This document shows positions 9,800 to 21,884 of a stretch of 64,000 nt of DNA, piece after piece. The position numbers and the translations under genes are program-made. This DNA comes from Ampelocalamus luodianensis. Its lineage: Eukaryota; Streptophyta; Magnoliopsida; Poales; Poaceae. The notes beneath the pieces are model-generated. The model ran no database searches. It was not told the DNA's origin and saw nothing but the letters and a program-made list of their open reading frames with translations. Every line of letters begins with the position of its first letter. The first letter of the stretch is position 1. Location of the stretch: contig CM070625.1 of NCBI GenBank assembly GCA_036346255.1, positions 38,196,520 through 38,260,519 of the forward strand, given 5' to 3'.

Positions 9800-10990
9800 T
9801 TCGCCAGATGGTTACAACTCGCCAGACGGTTGCAAGTGGTTCCGGTACCCCAGCATCAGGAGGCAATGAGCAACCAGCTACAGGAGCAGTTCCGCCACAA
9901 GCACCCCCAATTGACTTGCAAAACTTTGGAGCTTTCATGGCAGCACATCAATGATGAATACGATGATGACTCGGATGCAAGCCATGCACAACGAACAATA
10001 ACAACAACAATTACCGGCATGGAGCCCGGTGCGCATGGTCACCATGGACCATCAAACTTGCGAAATTCATGAGGACTCGTCCACCCACATTTTCTGACAC
10101 GCCTCTCCGGTGGAGCGGATGATTGGCTCGGGGTTATCGAAGGAAGCTGCGATCACCCAAAGTCAGGCGATCGTGAAAAGGTTACGTATGCCACTCACGG
10201 ATGGAAGGCACCGCCGCGAATGGTGGGAGAACTTCGTGCGCTCATGAGGCGCCACGAGATATCACCAGGAGGAATTTTCTTGACATTTCGCGGTATCATG
10301 TGCCGAAGGCATTATCGATCCAAGAAGGATGAGTTCCGCGCTCTCAAGCAGGAGCTATGTCGATGTCGACTACCTCAACAAGTTTTCTCAACTAGCTCGC
10401 TCGCAGCAGAAGATGTAGCCACGGACAAAGCTCGCCAGAGTCACTTTTAAAGGACTAAACATCGGGCGCAAGTCGGTTTGATCGCCCATACTTTCCCGAT
10501 TTCGGGGTGGTCAACAAAGCCTTTGTTCTAGAGGACAAACGCAAGGAACGGAGGATAATCAGAACGCCGGATGGCTCGGCAAGGGAACCATCAATCACAA
10601 GAGAGGCAAGAAGCGATGCGGCCGCGACGTTCAACGAGTTTCCACCCTGACTTCATTGAGCACTGCACCAACTTCAACACCCGCCTACCGCCGTAACTTC
10701 CGCAACCCTGCACCTGTCAACCTCAATCCAGGAAGCAACCAGCAGAACGCACCAAAGGCATTCGCTGTCGTCGGCCACCGACATTTGCCAACCGATGTCC
10801 GCAAAGGGGAACAATCACTCCAGTACGCTTCAACCTTGGAGCTACTCCATCCAAGACGCCAACACCAGGTATCAACCAAGGAGCTTCACAAGTCGCCGGT
10901 CAAGCCGGAGGAGCACCACAGCCCGTGATCAGAGGCCGTGTCAACCACGTCACTCTGGAAGGAGCCCAGGAATCACCGGACGTCGTCTTG
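9800..10990 (+). pseudogene. Gag of element I, degraded
   Basis: No long frame survives, but successive pieces match a gypsy Gag. There is a Gln/Pro-rich start (reading GGNEQPATGAVPPQAPP around 9850), then a capsid-like part around 10080-10450 with PPTFSDT, EWWENF and YLNKFSQLARS in different frames. A Pro/Asn/Gln-rich linker follows at 10650-10900. A zinc knuckle was not clearly found. At least five frame changes or stops are needed. Protease follows without a gap. Confidence 0.6.
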
Positions 10991-11008
10991 AGTAAGTTTC
11001 GTTAACTC

Positions 11009-11416
11009 GATACTGCATCAGTTTTGTTTGATTCTGGAGCTTCGCATTCTTTTGTTTCGGGAATGTTTGCAACCAAAAATAAATTGGAAGTTATGCAACT
11101 TAAGCATACTCTGTTAGTTCAGTCGCCTGGAGCAGAGCTAAGTACTAGAGTGGGATGTTTAGGAGCTAAGTTACTCATAGCTGGAGTTGAGTTTCTAGCC
11201 AACCTAATAGTCCTAGATACCCAAACCCTAGATGTCATTCTTGGCATGGATTGGTTATCCAAGCATAAAGCTGTGCTAGATTGTGGCCGAAGAGCCGTAA
11301 CAGTAGAGGACGCCAAAGGAAACAAGGTAGAGTTTCTAGCCACCTCGATTCGTAATGGACATTTGCTAGTAAACGATCAAGACCCTTGCCTTAGAAGAAG
11401 TACGATGAGTCGGTGA
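11009..11416 (+). pseudogene. Aspartic protease region of element I
   Basis: The frame reads through FDSGASHSFVS (active site D-S-G), a hydrophobic strand with GVEFLANLIVLD, and DVILGMDWLSKH, the flap and core motifs of gypsy retropepsins. The enzyme would cut the Gag-Pol polyprotein. It is about 130 residues and joins Gag upstream through a damaged stretch. It stops at 11416, where the frame shifts before reverse transcriptase. The polyprotein would normally be read continuously, so the break is a mutation or a sequence error. Confidence 0.85.
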
Positions 11417-11426
11417 ATATCCGGAT

Positions 11427-12302
11427 GTGTTTCGGAAGAGTTACGGGAATGCCACCGATCGTGACATTGAGTTTGTCATCGACCTAGTGCCAGGGACAGA
11501 ACCAATTTCAAAGAGACCGTATCGAATGCCAGCCGATGAATTGGTAGAGATGAAGAAGCAAATAGAAGAACTTCTTGAGAAAGCTTTCGTGAGACCTAGT
11601 TCGTCGCCGTGGGGAGCGCCAGTGTTGTTTGTCAAGAAGAAAGATGGAAGCATGAGGATGTGTATTGACTACCGTTCTCTCAACGAAGTTACCATAAAAA
11701 ACAAGTACCCACTACCCCGGATAGATGATCTGTTTGATCAGATGAAAGGAGCCGGATTATTCTCGAAGATCGACCTGCGATCAGGTTACCACCAACTAAA
11801 GATTTGTCCTAAGGATATACCGAAGACCGCCTTCTCAACGCGGTACGGACATTATGAGTTCTTAGTCATGTCCTTTGGTCTGACTAATGCCCCTGCATAC
11901 TTCATGAACATGATGAATAAAGTATTCATGGAATATTTGGACAAGTTCGTAGTTGTGTTCATTGATGATATTCTGGTGTACTCCAAGTCGGAGGAAGAAC
12001 ACGCCGAACACTTAAGGATAATATTGGAAAAACTCAGAGAGCATCAGTTGTATGCCAAGTTCAGTAAGTGTGATTTCTGGAAGAAGGAAGTCGATTTCCT
12101 TGGTCACGTGATGACAGCCGAGGGAGTAGCAGTTGACCCCGGTAAAGTTAAAGCAGTACTACATTGGGAGCAGCCCAAGACCGTGACTCAGATTCGCAGT
12201 TTCTTGGGAATGGCAGGTTATTACCGCCGTTTCATCGAAGGATTCTCATCGATTGCTAAGCCCCTTACGCAATTGTTGAAGAAGGAGAAAAAGTTCACTT
12301 GG
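11427..12302 (+). pseudogene. Reverse transcriptase of element I (interrupted by element II)
   Basis: A clean frame of about 290 residues holds the gypsy RT blocks in order: FVKKKDGSMRMCIDYRSLN, KNKYPLPRIDDLFDQ, FSKIDLRSGYHQL (first catalytic Asp), MSFGLTNAPAYFM, VVVFIDDILVYSK (catalytic D-D), LGHVMTAEGV and IRSFLGMAGYYRRFI. It copies element RNA into DNA. The frame is cut at KKFTW by element II, with CTTGG duplicated at 12298-12302 and 27153-27157. Three one-base losses lie within about 50 bp at its start (11425-11460), each at CCGG-type sites, and they return the frame to the RT frame. The codons after 12302 belong to the element II LTR. Confidence 0.92.
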
Positions 12303-13110
12303 TGTGAGGACCCCCGGTTATTGGAAATGTTACTAATTAAATTCATACTGTAGCACAATTATTAATGAAGGAACAGTACTGCCCCTTTATTAAAAACCAT
12401 GCTAAAGATATAAATTTAACAAGTGATGAGATCCAGAAACGAGTTCCTTGATATATATGATTCCCAATGGTTTCCAGGATCAATGACCATTGCATATATA
12501 TCCTTCATCAACATTGCATCAAACACATACAAGTCATACATTGATATAATTAAACATAAGGTTACATCATTCTATTAGTACTACAATATTAAGTGACTTG
12601 GTCACTTTAACGATATCTGTGGAAGCAAAATAAGCGGAAAATGTCCACCAATGGCCCCATCCACCGCGCAGCAATTGCGTGGAGGAAAGAAATAGCGTTA
12701 CTCGTTAGCGTCACCACGATCGGCGCTAACGGTTACTTCATAGAGAAAACCATCCTCACCTGCAACAATAGGTGGTAGCACCTTGAGTACGGAAGGTACT
12801 CAACAAGTCTTACACAAACTAATAAAAGAAAGTGGTTATTAGAGCCTAATCAAAGGAGTAGAGTTGTTACATGCATAAGCTTACAACAGGAAGGTATAAA
12901 GGTTTAAATTTGCATAAAGCAATACATCTTAACCTACAAAGGCTAAATTTTGATAAAGCAATTTAATAAATCAAAGTTTGCTTAAAACAGTAAGTAAATG
13001 ATATAAATGTAAGCGATGCGATTGCATGATTCCCTCATGCAAACCGAAACAAACCAAAACCAGATTTAAAAAAATCAAAACTTCTATCTGATGACATCAA
13101 TTCAAGTTAT

Positions 13111-13185
13111 CGTCCATGGCCGTGGACACGGCTATTTGAACAGCTTTATACCTGCGCAGGTGTACATCTTTACCCACATGACTTA
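13111..13185 (-). promoter_or_regulatory. Conserved LTR leader island (element II 3' LTR)
   Basis: On the minus strand it reads GGGTAAAGATGTACACC, a CTGCGCAG palindrome region, CTGTTCAAATAG, CCGTGTCCACGG and CATGGAC. The right LTR copy at 23550-23618 has CCCTGCAGGG and CTGTTCGAATAG instead. It lies about 1.95 kb downstream of the TATA box. Confidence 0.6.
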
Positions 13186-15083
13186 GCTAGCCCGTTGTCT
13201 TGGATGCCTCCGAATGATGACACACTTCCTTTGGTATGCCGGCCGGGAAGCTAAGATTTGGTATTTTCAACAAGCCAATACTATTGAGTTGGACCCCATG
13301 TGTGCATCGATCCCACTAGTGTAGGCTATACCACCTACTAACCACAGGGCACACATGTTGTGTCAGTAATGCCGATCCAAACAATTTAAAACAAATTGGG
13401 CTCCCCACCCATAGTAGAATGCTATCGGCACCATTAAGGTATCGTATATGCGACGAGGCACATATACGCCCTCACCCTCCTAAGAACATCTGATACTGAC
13501 ATACAAAGCTCACATGGCATAAAACGCAGTCCTCAGACCCAAGCATCTATGCCATACAAGGCCAATACACATATCCTTACTCTCCTGTTTCCAACTCAAT
13601 AGTCTCAACATTTTACTTAACCAAACAGCGCCCATACACTGCATGTGGAAGTACGTGGGGGACTTGAATTGAATAATCAGAGTTCGGTCCTTAATTAACC
13701 CGGACAAGTCCACCACAAAACCCAATCTCGTGCACGAAAGCACCATCACTAGCTTCCTCTTGTCCAGATCAATTTGAATTTCAAATTCAAGACTGATTTA
13801 AAGAAACTGGACAAAGAGTTTAAAATAACAATTGTTCAGTAGTGATTCCCATGTTTGACAAGATATGCTTGTCAAACTCTAAAATCTCTAGACTGCAATG
13901 TCTAAGCTAAAACTGGAAACATAGCTTATGATATACATTACTATGCTAGGTTAAGTGTATGGTGACAATTGAGGTAATCCATCATGTTTGGTCATAACTA
14001 ACTACTAACAGATCAAAATTTGTATTTTGGAAAAATAGCATGCACAGATTGTCATCGAATTTAGACAAATCTAATGTATAAAATTTGGGATCAATATGGT
14101 GCAAAGAAGATGCTTGCCTTGGTAATAATAAACTTCTGTTGCAGGTTCTGGTTGCTCAGAAAAAGATTCAATTGCTTCAACAGAACCAGATTCTAAAAGA
14201 AACAGTAAGATCCAATAAATACCAAAACTGACAATAAGTCCAAAATGGAAGAAATATGCATGATCAATCTAGAAATGCATGATTACAGTATGCTTAAGCC
14301 ATAACTACCCATAATAGTGATAATAACACATAATATAACTTACTGTTTTCAAAAGATAGAATCTAAAGTTTATTGCAAAGTTCCAGTTTTCAGTTTTGGA
14401 AAAGAGCTGAAAACAGGACAGATTGCAATTTTTTGGAAAAAGAAGTATAGATCATGCAAAAGTTCATAAATGAATCTTAGCATGATCTTTTAGGGTAATT
14501 AATATCCAAAACCAACCTTAATCTAACCTAGCTAGTTAGATCACATCGACTAGGAAGGAGATCATTTTGTCGGCTAAGCAGACAAAAAGAAACAGAGACA
14601 ATTCTCAGTTAGAAGTTAAAATAGATGATGACAAGAATGGAAATATTAACTTGTCATGCTGCTAGGGTTTAGTCAAAACCTAAATAAGATGGTAAGTTGA
14701 CAGGAGGAACCCTAGGTCTTGAAAATGACATGAAAAACCGAAAAGGTATAATATCAACTTTTCAGTTTAAAGCAAGTTGAAGCTACTGATGCTTAAAAGA
14801 GTGATCCACAGCAGCTTCTAAGGTCCTTAAGATGCTCAAGATGTCGAAGCTAGGGTTTTATCTTACCAGAGGAAGGAAGACACCCAAGTTTCTGAAATCT
14901 GGATGTTGATCAACAGAGAGATGGACGATGGTTCAACCTACAAAAGATGTCAAATCTTTATTGTAAGGTGGAACCAGTGCTTAAAGTGGATAAGCAATGA
15001 ACAAGAAACAGGAAACTCCACTGGTCAGCAAGAAAAGGATGAGCTTCTTCGGTTAACAATGGCAACAGCAAGGAGAGCTAGGG

Positions 15084-15091
15084 TTTATATA
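15084..15091 (-). promoter_or_regulatory. TATA box of element II 3' LTR
   Basis: On the minus strand TATATAAA sits in CCCATATATAAACCC, between the dyad-rich U3 and the leader. The 5' LTR copy is at 25527-25534. Confidence 0.65.
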
Positions 15092-15460
15092 TGGGTGTTG
15101 AGCTACAGAGCAAGAAGGAAAGATCTAGAGTTGATGAGGTGTCCATTTAGCTAAACATCTCAAAAATTAGTGTATAATCTTTGGATAAATCCTCTCCCTG
15201 CTCATAAAAATGGCGCAGCAGAGATAAGGAAGAAGAGAGGCAAAATATGACATGTGGGTCCCACAGATCACACAACGCGCCTGTCTCCTAAAACGCGAAA
15301 AAGAATACCAACCGTCCGATTGGAAATGGGTGGTCGCGATAAATAGAGAGGTTAAATGATTTGAATCGGTGCCGTTAATATGGACCGCACGATCTAGATC
15401 GGATGATCGAGATCCAATCGAAATCCCGAAGGGCTGCGGGGCTCCACTTTCAAAGAGAGA

Positions 15461-16110
15461 CGTTGGATTGAAATCCAACGATCAGTTAAGAGATATACAC
15501 GTCACCCTTTTAGATGCGATGGCTCAACACCGTTGGATTTAATTTCTACGGTCAGGATGTAAAAGGGAACCGGATGGTCCGATTGCATACACCCATGTGG
15601 TCCGCACGATTAAAATCCAACGATCCATCGATTTTGGGCTTTAAAGGCCCACGGTCAAAAAGGTGTGCCGTAGGATTGAGATCCAAAGGCCCACATTAAC
15701 GCGCGCCTCTGAATTCAAATTGAAATAAGCGATACCGCTAGATCAAGGATGGACGGCCATGATTGTGCGGGGATCCGGAGTCGTCCGAATGCATACACAA
15801 ATCTGGGCGATACGATGAAGATCCAATGGTCCAGAGGAGTGCGGGCTCTATAACACGCGGGAAAAAGGAAAAAGCCGTAGGATTTGAATCTAACGGCTGA
15901 GATAAAAGCGCGCCTTTAAGTTTAAAACGAAAAGAGCGTCACGGTTGGATTAGAAACGAACGGTGGAGATTGAATAAGGATCCGGAGTTGTCCGGTTGCA
16001 TACATCGACCTCGCCGTTAGATTTATATCCAACGGTGGGGATTAAAGTGTACACGTGGGCAGCTCGCGCGATACCGTGAGCTCGCCCGTTCGATTGAAGA
16101 TCGACGGCTC
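15461..16110. repeat. CGTTGGATT/AATCCAACG dyad array in element II U3 (3' LTR)
   Basis: About eight degenerate inverted repeats are spaced 60-120 bp apart. The best is CGTTGGATT-GA-AATCCAACG at 15461-15480, a perfect 9+2+9 dyad. Others read CCGTTGGATTTAATTTCTACGG, CCGTAGGATTTGAATCTAACGG and CCGTTAGATTTATATCCAACGG in outline. All lie 370-1000 bp upstream of the TATA box. Confidence 0.7.
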
Positions 16111-16712
16111 GCATCACACGTGGATTTTGGGCTCGCGCCCGAACGGGACTGGGCCAGACTAATTAATTCGGTTGGACCCAACCACATGAGACCGGGTCGC
16201 TACAGTGCAAGGGTCGGGTTTAGACCGGTTTAGTTGACCAGACCCATTTGAATACTTAAAAGGTTTGACTGGGACTTTAAAAATAGCAAATAAATTTATA
16301 AATTCATGAAATTTTTACTATAAGCTACTGGGATGATATATTTCCCAGATAAATTTTATAAACCACATTTTCACTTTGTAAAATACATAAATATTTATTT
16401 CAGGCCGAAAATATTTATTTAAAGACAATAAATTTTTCTTTAAGTCAATTTAATTTCTAAAAATGCAACAAAAATATTTTTAGCCAAGATAATTCATCTA
16501 GGCTTTAATAAAAATACTTCCCAGTCATAATACAAGTTTTACCTTGTATTCCTTTAAATATTCTAAATAAGTCTTTGGACTTTGGCTAAAAGGAAGGTTT
16601 TATTTGGTAACAGCAACTCCCAACTGAGATTAAGAACAGTAATGGTATGAACAGTAGCCCATTACTGTTCATAATGCAGATTATTACTGTTGATAAAATT
16701 GGGGCTGTTACA

Positions 16713-16730
16713 AACCTACCCCCCTTAAGG
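16713..16730 (-). other. Polypurine tract of element II
   Basis: Plus-strand ACCTACCCCCCTTAAGG directly beside the 3' LTR is the complement of a purine tract that would prime plus-strand DNA synthesis. The equivalents are at 29121 in element I and 48951 in element III. Confidence 0.75.
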
Positions 16731-16933
16731 AAAATCTCGTCCCCGAGATTTGGAACAAGTTAAGATTAGGAAGAAGTGAAATGGAAATGAATTATGAGGA
16801 AATTCAACATTTGTTGTTTTGATTTCCTTCAAAGATAACAAAGAAGAATTTTACATAACAACATAGTGTTATTATTACATCTTTGTTTACATTGCTTTGT
16901 TTAAACTTTCCTTTCTTGATTCAAAGGAAAGTA

Positions 16934-17368
16934 CTAAACAACAAAGAGATGGGGGTGCTCAATCTGCATCAGATCCTCGCGCTCCCAAGTGGCTTCATCC
17001 TCGGAATGATTAGCCCACTGAATTTTCAAGAACTTGACAGTACGATTTCTTGTCCTGCGTTCCATTGTGTCGAGGATACGCACTGGTTGTTCTTGATATG
17101 AAAGGTCAGGTTGGAGATCAAGATGCTCATAAGCAGTTGCCTCAATAGGGACACGAAGGCATTTCTTCAATTGAGACACATGAAAAGTATCATGCACTGC
17201 TGAGAATGATTCAGGTAGTTCCAATTGGTAAGCTACAGCTCCTCGCTTGGCAATTATTCGGAAGGGTCCGATATAACGAGGTGCGAGCTTTCCTTTTACC
17301 TGAAAACGATGAGTACCCTTCATGGGTGACACTTTAAGATAGACATGGTCATCCACCTCAAAGCTCAA
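16934..17368 (-). pseudogene. Integrase C-terminal GPF module and chromodomain of element II
   Basis: The frame of 144 residues, in order, holds VSPMKGTHRF, LAPRYIGPFRI (the GPY/F module of gypsy integrases), FHVSQLKKCL, and a chromodomain-like end: VRILDTMERRTRNRTVKFLK, then IQWANHSEDEATWERED. In chromoviruses this tail directs integration to chromatin. It is the end of the polyprotein, 220 bp before the LTR. The frame is clean here but is separated from the integrase core by a frameshift around 17370-17420. Confidence 0.88.
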
Positions 17369-17417
17369 TTCCGACGGCGATGATCAGCATAGCTCTTCTG
17401 ACGAGACTGTGCAGTTT

Positions 17418-18170
17418 TCAAGCAATCTCGAATCGAGATTTAACTTGCTCCTCTGCTTCTTTTACTAAGTCTGGACCATAGAATGATCTTTCACCAGACT
17501 CGGACCAATTCAATGGAGTCCTACAAGCTCTCCCATACAAGGCTTCAAAAGGTGACATTTGAATACTTGCTTGGTAGCTATTATTGTAGGAAAATTCCAC
17601 ATATGGCAAAGATTTCTCCCAGTCTTTGCTATAAGATAGCACATAGGCTCGAAGAAGATCTTCCATTACTTGGTTCACTCTCTCAGTTTGACCACTAGTT
17701 TGAGGATGATAAGCAGTACTGAAAGAGAGTTCAGTCCCCATAGCTTGATGAAGGCTATTCCAAAAGTGGGAAGTAAACTGAGGACCGCGGTCAGAAACAA
17801 TGACTTTAGGAACACCATGAAGACAAACAATTCTAGCAATATAAAGCTCTGCTAATTGCTTGCCATTGAAATCAGTCTGGATCGAATAAAATGAGCCACT
17901 TTGGTTAAACGATCGATGATCACCCAAATGGCATCGATCCTGGAAGTTTTGGGAAGACCAAGATGCTAAATCCATACCGATCTCTTCCCACTTCCATTGT
18001 GGAATAGGCAAAGGTGAAGGGTACCGTACTGGCTTGAGATGTTCACTTTAACCCTTTGGCAAATATCACATTCAAGAACATCTTGAGCAATTTGCCTCTT
18101 CATTTGGCTCCACCAAAATATTCTCTTCAAATCTGGTACATCTTGGTACTCTCGGGATGCAAAGAAAACT
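17418..18170 (-). pseudogene. Integrase zinc finger and catalytic core of element II
   Basis: The upstream part (18170-18030) reads DLKRIFWWSQMKRQIAQ and CDICQ, the C-C half of the HHCC finger. After a frame change the core frame (18011-17418) has WKWEEIGMDL (first Asp), VPKVIVSDRGPQFTSHFW (second Asp) and HPQTSGQTERVNQVMEDLL (Glu), so the D-D-E residues are all present. The segment between the first and second Asp is scrambled by two compensating frame changes (17890-17990). The core ends at about RFEIA near 17420. It would join element DNA to the host. Confidence 0.85.
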
Positions 18171-18477
18171 TGGAATTATGAGCCTCTCTAAGAATGAGAC
18201 TCCTTAGATGGGGATCGTGGTACTACCAAACGATTGCGATATCGAATCATACCGCGATCATCTTCGAAAAACTCGTTGGCTTTACTCTTGTCATGTTTTC
18301 CTTAATTTCGCCTACCTCGGCATCGGTTCTTTGGGCCTCAAGAATCTGGGATTCTAAGGTAGGCTCCACTTGTAATGCAATGAGAAACTGCTCCCACCAA
18401 TTCAAGACTTAGCGCCAAAATCAAGACACAAGTCTTTTCCGTAGTAGAGGATATGCTGATTGCATTGTGACTTTCGC

Positions 18478-18939
18478 TTAAGCGCCTCGCCACAACATTG
18501 GCTTTACCAGATGATAATGAATACCCATGTCGTAGTCTTTGATCAGTTCAAGCCATCTTCTTTGTCTCATATTCAAATCGATTGAGTGAATATGTACTTG
18601 AACTTTATGATCGGTGTAGATCTCACAACGATTACCAAGGAGGTAATGTCGCCAAATCTTTAATGCATGGACCACGGCAGCCAATTCCAAATCATGAGTA
18701 GGATAATTAACTTCATGAGGGCGCAACTGCCGGGATGCATATGCCACAACTCGGCCTTCTTGCATAAGCACACAGCCAAGCCCATGGCGAGATGCATCGC
18801 AATAAATGTCGAAGTTCTTACGAACATCCGGAAGAGTAAGAACTGGAGCTTTAGTCAAGAGAGTTCGCAGAAGTCGAAAACTCTCTTCACATTTAGCTGA
18901 CCATTCGAATTTCTTCTCTTTCTGCAAGAGCTGAGTCAA
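18478..18939 (-). pseudogene. RNase H of element II
   Basis: The frame starts at the RT/RNase H connection (TQLLQKEKKFEWS). It has FDIYCDASRHGLGCVLMQ (first Asp), YPTHDLELAAVVHALKIW (Glu) and IYTDHK (Asp). The last motif is lost by a frame change after IHYH. The enzyme degrades RNA in RNA-DNA hybrids during reverse transcription. The part from TDHK onward is slightly scrambled compared with elements I and III. Confidence 0.85.
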
Positions 18940-19830
18940 AGGTCTAGCAATCTTGGAGAAATTTTCAATGAACCTACGGTAATAACCCGCAAGTCCAAGA
19001 AAACTCCAATCTCCGGGACATTCTTGGGAGGCTTCAATTTAGTACATCTTGTACCTTCTTTGGGATCGACAATGACACCTCCTTCGATAACACATGCCCC
19101 AAAATGCAACCTCTCTAAGCCGAAAGCACATTTCTTTGAACTTAGCATATAGTCGATCTTGACGAAGTGTTTCAAAGACGAGCCTCAAATGTTGTTCATG
19201 GTCTTCATCGGACTTGGAATAAATAAGAATGTCGTCAATGAACACGACAACGAACTTATCCAAGAATTCCATGAACACTGAATTCATAAGATTCATGAAA
19301 TAGGCTGGTGCATTGGTCAGACCAAAGGACATAACGAGATACTCGCACAAACCGTAACGAGTAGAAAAGTCGTCTTAGGAATGTCCTCCGCTCTAACCTT
19401 GATTTGATGATAGCCCGACCTCAAATCAATCTTTGAAAAGACGCGGCACCAACCAACCGATCAAAAGATCATCAATTCGAGGTAGAGGATATTTGTTCTT
19501 GATAGTGACCTCATTTAACGGACGGTAATCCACACACATCCGTAAAGTGTTGTCTTTCTTCTTGACAAAGATTGCCGGGCATCCCCAAGGTGAGGAACTC
19601 GGTCGAATGAAACCTTTGTCAAGCAATTCTCCGAGTTGCTTCTTCAATTCAACCAACTCGTTGACAGGCATTTGATAAGGACTCCTGGATATCGGAGCAG
19701 TTCCAGGAACGAGTTCAATAACAAACTCCACTTCCCGATCTGGTGGTAAACCGGGAAGGTCTTCAGGAAACACATCAGCATACTCACAGACAATTGGTAC
19801 TGACTCCAAAGAAGGAGTGGTATCAACTTG
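18940..19830 (-). pseudogene. Reverse transcriptase of element II
   Basis: Three overlapping pieces make a normal gypsy RT. The first (to about 19450) has VEFVIELVPGTAPIS, IFVKKKDNTLRMCVDYRPLN and KNKYPLPRIDDL. The block with the first catalytic Asp is broken at 19350-19450. The second (19350-19039) has YLVMSFGLTNAPAYFMN and VVVFIDDILIYSKSDEDHEQ with the D-D pair. The third (19175-18936) holds the connection region. At least three frame changes are needed, several beside CAG or CCGG sites. Confidence 0.88.
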
Positions 19831-20160
19831 GTGAGCACAAAGATGAGAGCCAATTGTTTTGGAATGGTAAACAACTTGAATGCCGTCTGCATTGGTCATA
19901 GAAATAGACCGTTGGGAACAATTGATTTGGCCCTGGTTCTTGGACAACCAATCCATACCCAAAATGACATCCAATCCTTTAGAGTCAATCACAATTAGAT
20001 TTGCTAAAAACCTTACTCCAAGGATTGTTATGTTGATCCCACAACAAATCGGATCGGTTTTAAAGACCGACCCAGGTGATTGAATAATAAAAGGTGGTTG
20101 GAGGGTATGCATGTCTAATCGGTGTTGAACAAAGAAATGATTGCTAATAAAGAATGAGAT
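19830..20160 (-). pseudogene. Aspartic protease region of element II
   Basis: The frame contains GVRFLANLIVIDSKGLDVIL then GMDWLSKN, the same C-terminal block as in the protease of element I. It is continuous with the start of RT in a 228-residue frame (20112-19426). The D-S-G active-site segment should lie near 20150-20190; I see only a frame-shifted remnant there. Confidence 0.75.
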
Positions 20161-20299
20161 GCTCCAGTCAAATAGAAACGATGGCGGGACTGAAATTAAC
20201 TAGGAGCATACCCATAACAACTTCTGGTGTATCGGCCGCCTCTTCAGCAGTGATCTGGTTCACATGCCCACGGACTGGAGCCGGATCGGCTTTGATAAG

Positions 20300-21400
20300 G
20301 GGCCTCATGAAGGGCTGGCCGCATTGCATCGGATATGGTCGAACAGAGGCAATCCTGCTGCTTTGCCACACACTTGTTGGCATAATGCCCTGACGACCAC
20401 AATGAAAGCGAGTAACCCGTGGTTAACATTGTTAATGTATGGACTGATTTCCACTTGGTCTGGATCGATTGGTGGGAGGAGATGGGCGAGGAGCAAACAC
20501 CGCTGGCCTTGGTAAAAATGGAGCTGGTGCTCGTGGTGGTCTAGACAACCACATACGAGGCCTTGGTGAGCTGCCACCAGGAACAAACTGAGAAGTTCGC
20601 TGTCGCTTGCGTGACTCCTCCAACGCCTTGCTCTTACTCTCGGCCACAATGGCTTTATTAACCAAATGAGAGAAATTTCTGAAATCATGCAAAGCCACTG
20701 CCATCTGCAGTTCCTCGATAGCCCATTCAAGAACCGGTTTGGCGACGAAGGTCGACGAAACATCATCGAGCATATCGGCCGTGAAGTTGAACTCATGCGA
20801 TATTCGATCACCGATTTTCGCCCTTGCTTCAGAGCGAGAAATTCTTGCTGCTTGATCATCATCACCCCCTCAGGAATATGAGCTTCGCGAAAAGCTTCCA
20901 CGAACTCATCCCAAGTAGGGACATGTCCAGGAGGTTGAATGGCAAGAAGATTATCCCACCATATGCTGGCTGGCCCATCGAGCTGATAACTGGCAAAGAG
21001 AACCTTTTCCCTTTCGGAGCATTGAGCAATCGAAGCTTCTTCTCAATGGTTCGGCCAATCCTCGGCTTCCATGGGATCTCGAATCGAGAACACCGGCGGT
21101 TAGTCCGCCAAAGTCGCGAGACGCCTCGCACATGGTGGCCTCCGGCTCGACAAATGATGCAACAGGAGAGGAGGTGTTGCGCGCAATCTGCTCCAAGATG
21201 CGCGTCTGGTCCATCCGATTGCGCTCAATTTGCATGAGCACATCGGCCATCGAAGGTGGTGGAGGAAGCTCCTCTTCCGGGAGACCACCTTGCGGACCCT
21301 GAGAGCTGGAGGGTTCAGTCGGCCCTCCCTGAGAATGAGGCACGGGAGTCGGCATGCCCCTCCCTTGTTGCGCTTGCGCACGAGTAGTAGGTCCTGTCAT
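20300..21400 (-). pseudogene. Gag of element II
   Basis: It starts MTGPTTRAQAQQGRG at 21400. A low-complexity Pro/Ser/Gln region follows, then a helix, MADVLMQIERNRMDQTRILE. After frame changes the capsid part appears (around 20950-20600), with KQQEFLALKQGRKSVIEY and FRNFSHLVNKAIVAESKSKA. A basic Pro/Arg linker follows. A zinc-knuckle remnant near 20360-20410 reads FHCGRQG in one frame and GHYANKCVAKQQ in the next, so a one-base loss splits it. The pieces are those of a gypsy Gag of about 350-400 residues. Gag packages element RNA. Confidence 0.8.
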
Positions 21401-21884
21401 CCTGTTACCACACCATGGTTAACAACATAACAAGGATATACTCGGCAAACACAAACAAGGTTGCAATTAGGAAAGAGCAAATACTGTATATACAATGCAG
21501 CATGTTATGTTATGCATTCAAGTTAACACCAACCAGAAATTTCACATATATATACAACAAAATTTCGGTTCCAGTCTTACATTATAGTCGGCCATAATGT
21601 CAGATTACAAACCAAAGTTAAGCTTACATACTTTGTACAAAATACTATCGCCTATTACATACATTTTATTTAGGTCACTACTAAACCGAAAGACACTCAA
21701 CCACGAGGGTTCATCGTCGAGGTACTAGCATAAAGATCCCGATTAAAGTTCACCGAAACTCATTCGTAAGATGAGCTCCGGGGAACTGTGTCAACCGGAT
21801 CCAAAGGACTAATGAGACGCCTCGGAGAACCCAACAATGGTGATGACCTCCGGAGGTGCACCGCAGAGTGCGAGAAAGCTGCGA

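Larger units (their letters stand above)
12303..16712 (-). repeat. 3' LTR of element II
   Basis: This direct repeat of 22740-27152 is long, with a 1.6 kb U3 (16712 down to about 15090) that carries a dyad array. A TATA box lies at 15084-15091, and the leader of about 2.8 kb contains the conserved island at 13111-13185. No protein-coding region is supported; the short ORFs are not conserved readings. Confidence 0.92.

Noticed and set aside
14903..15154. ORF of 83 residues, the same in both LTRs of element II (25346-25597)
   Set aside because: Conserved only because the LTRs are recent duplicates; it lies across the TATA region and has no domain.
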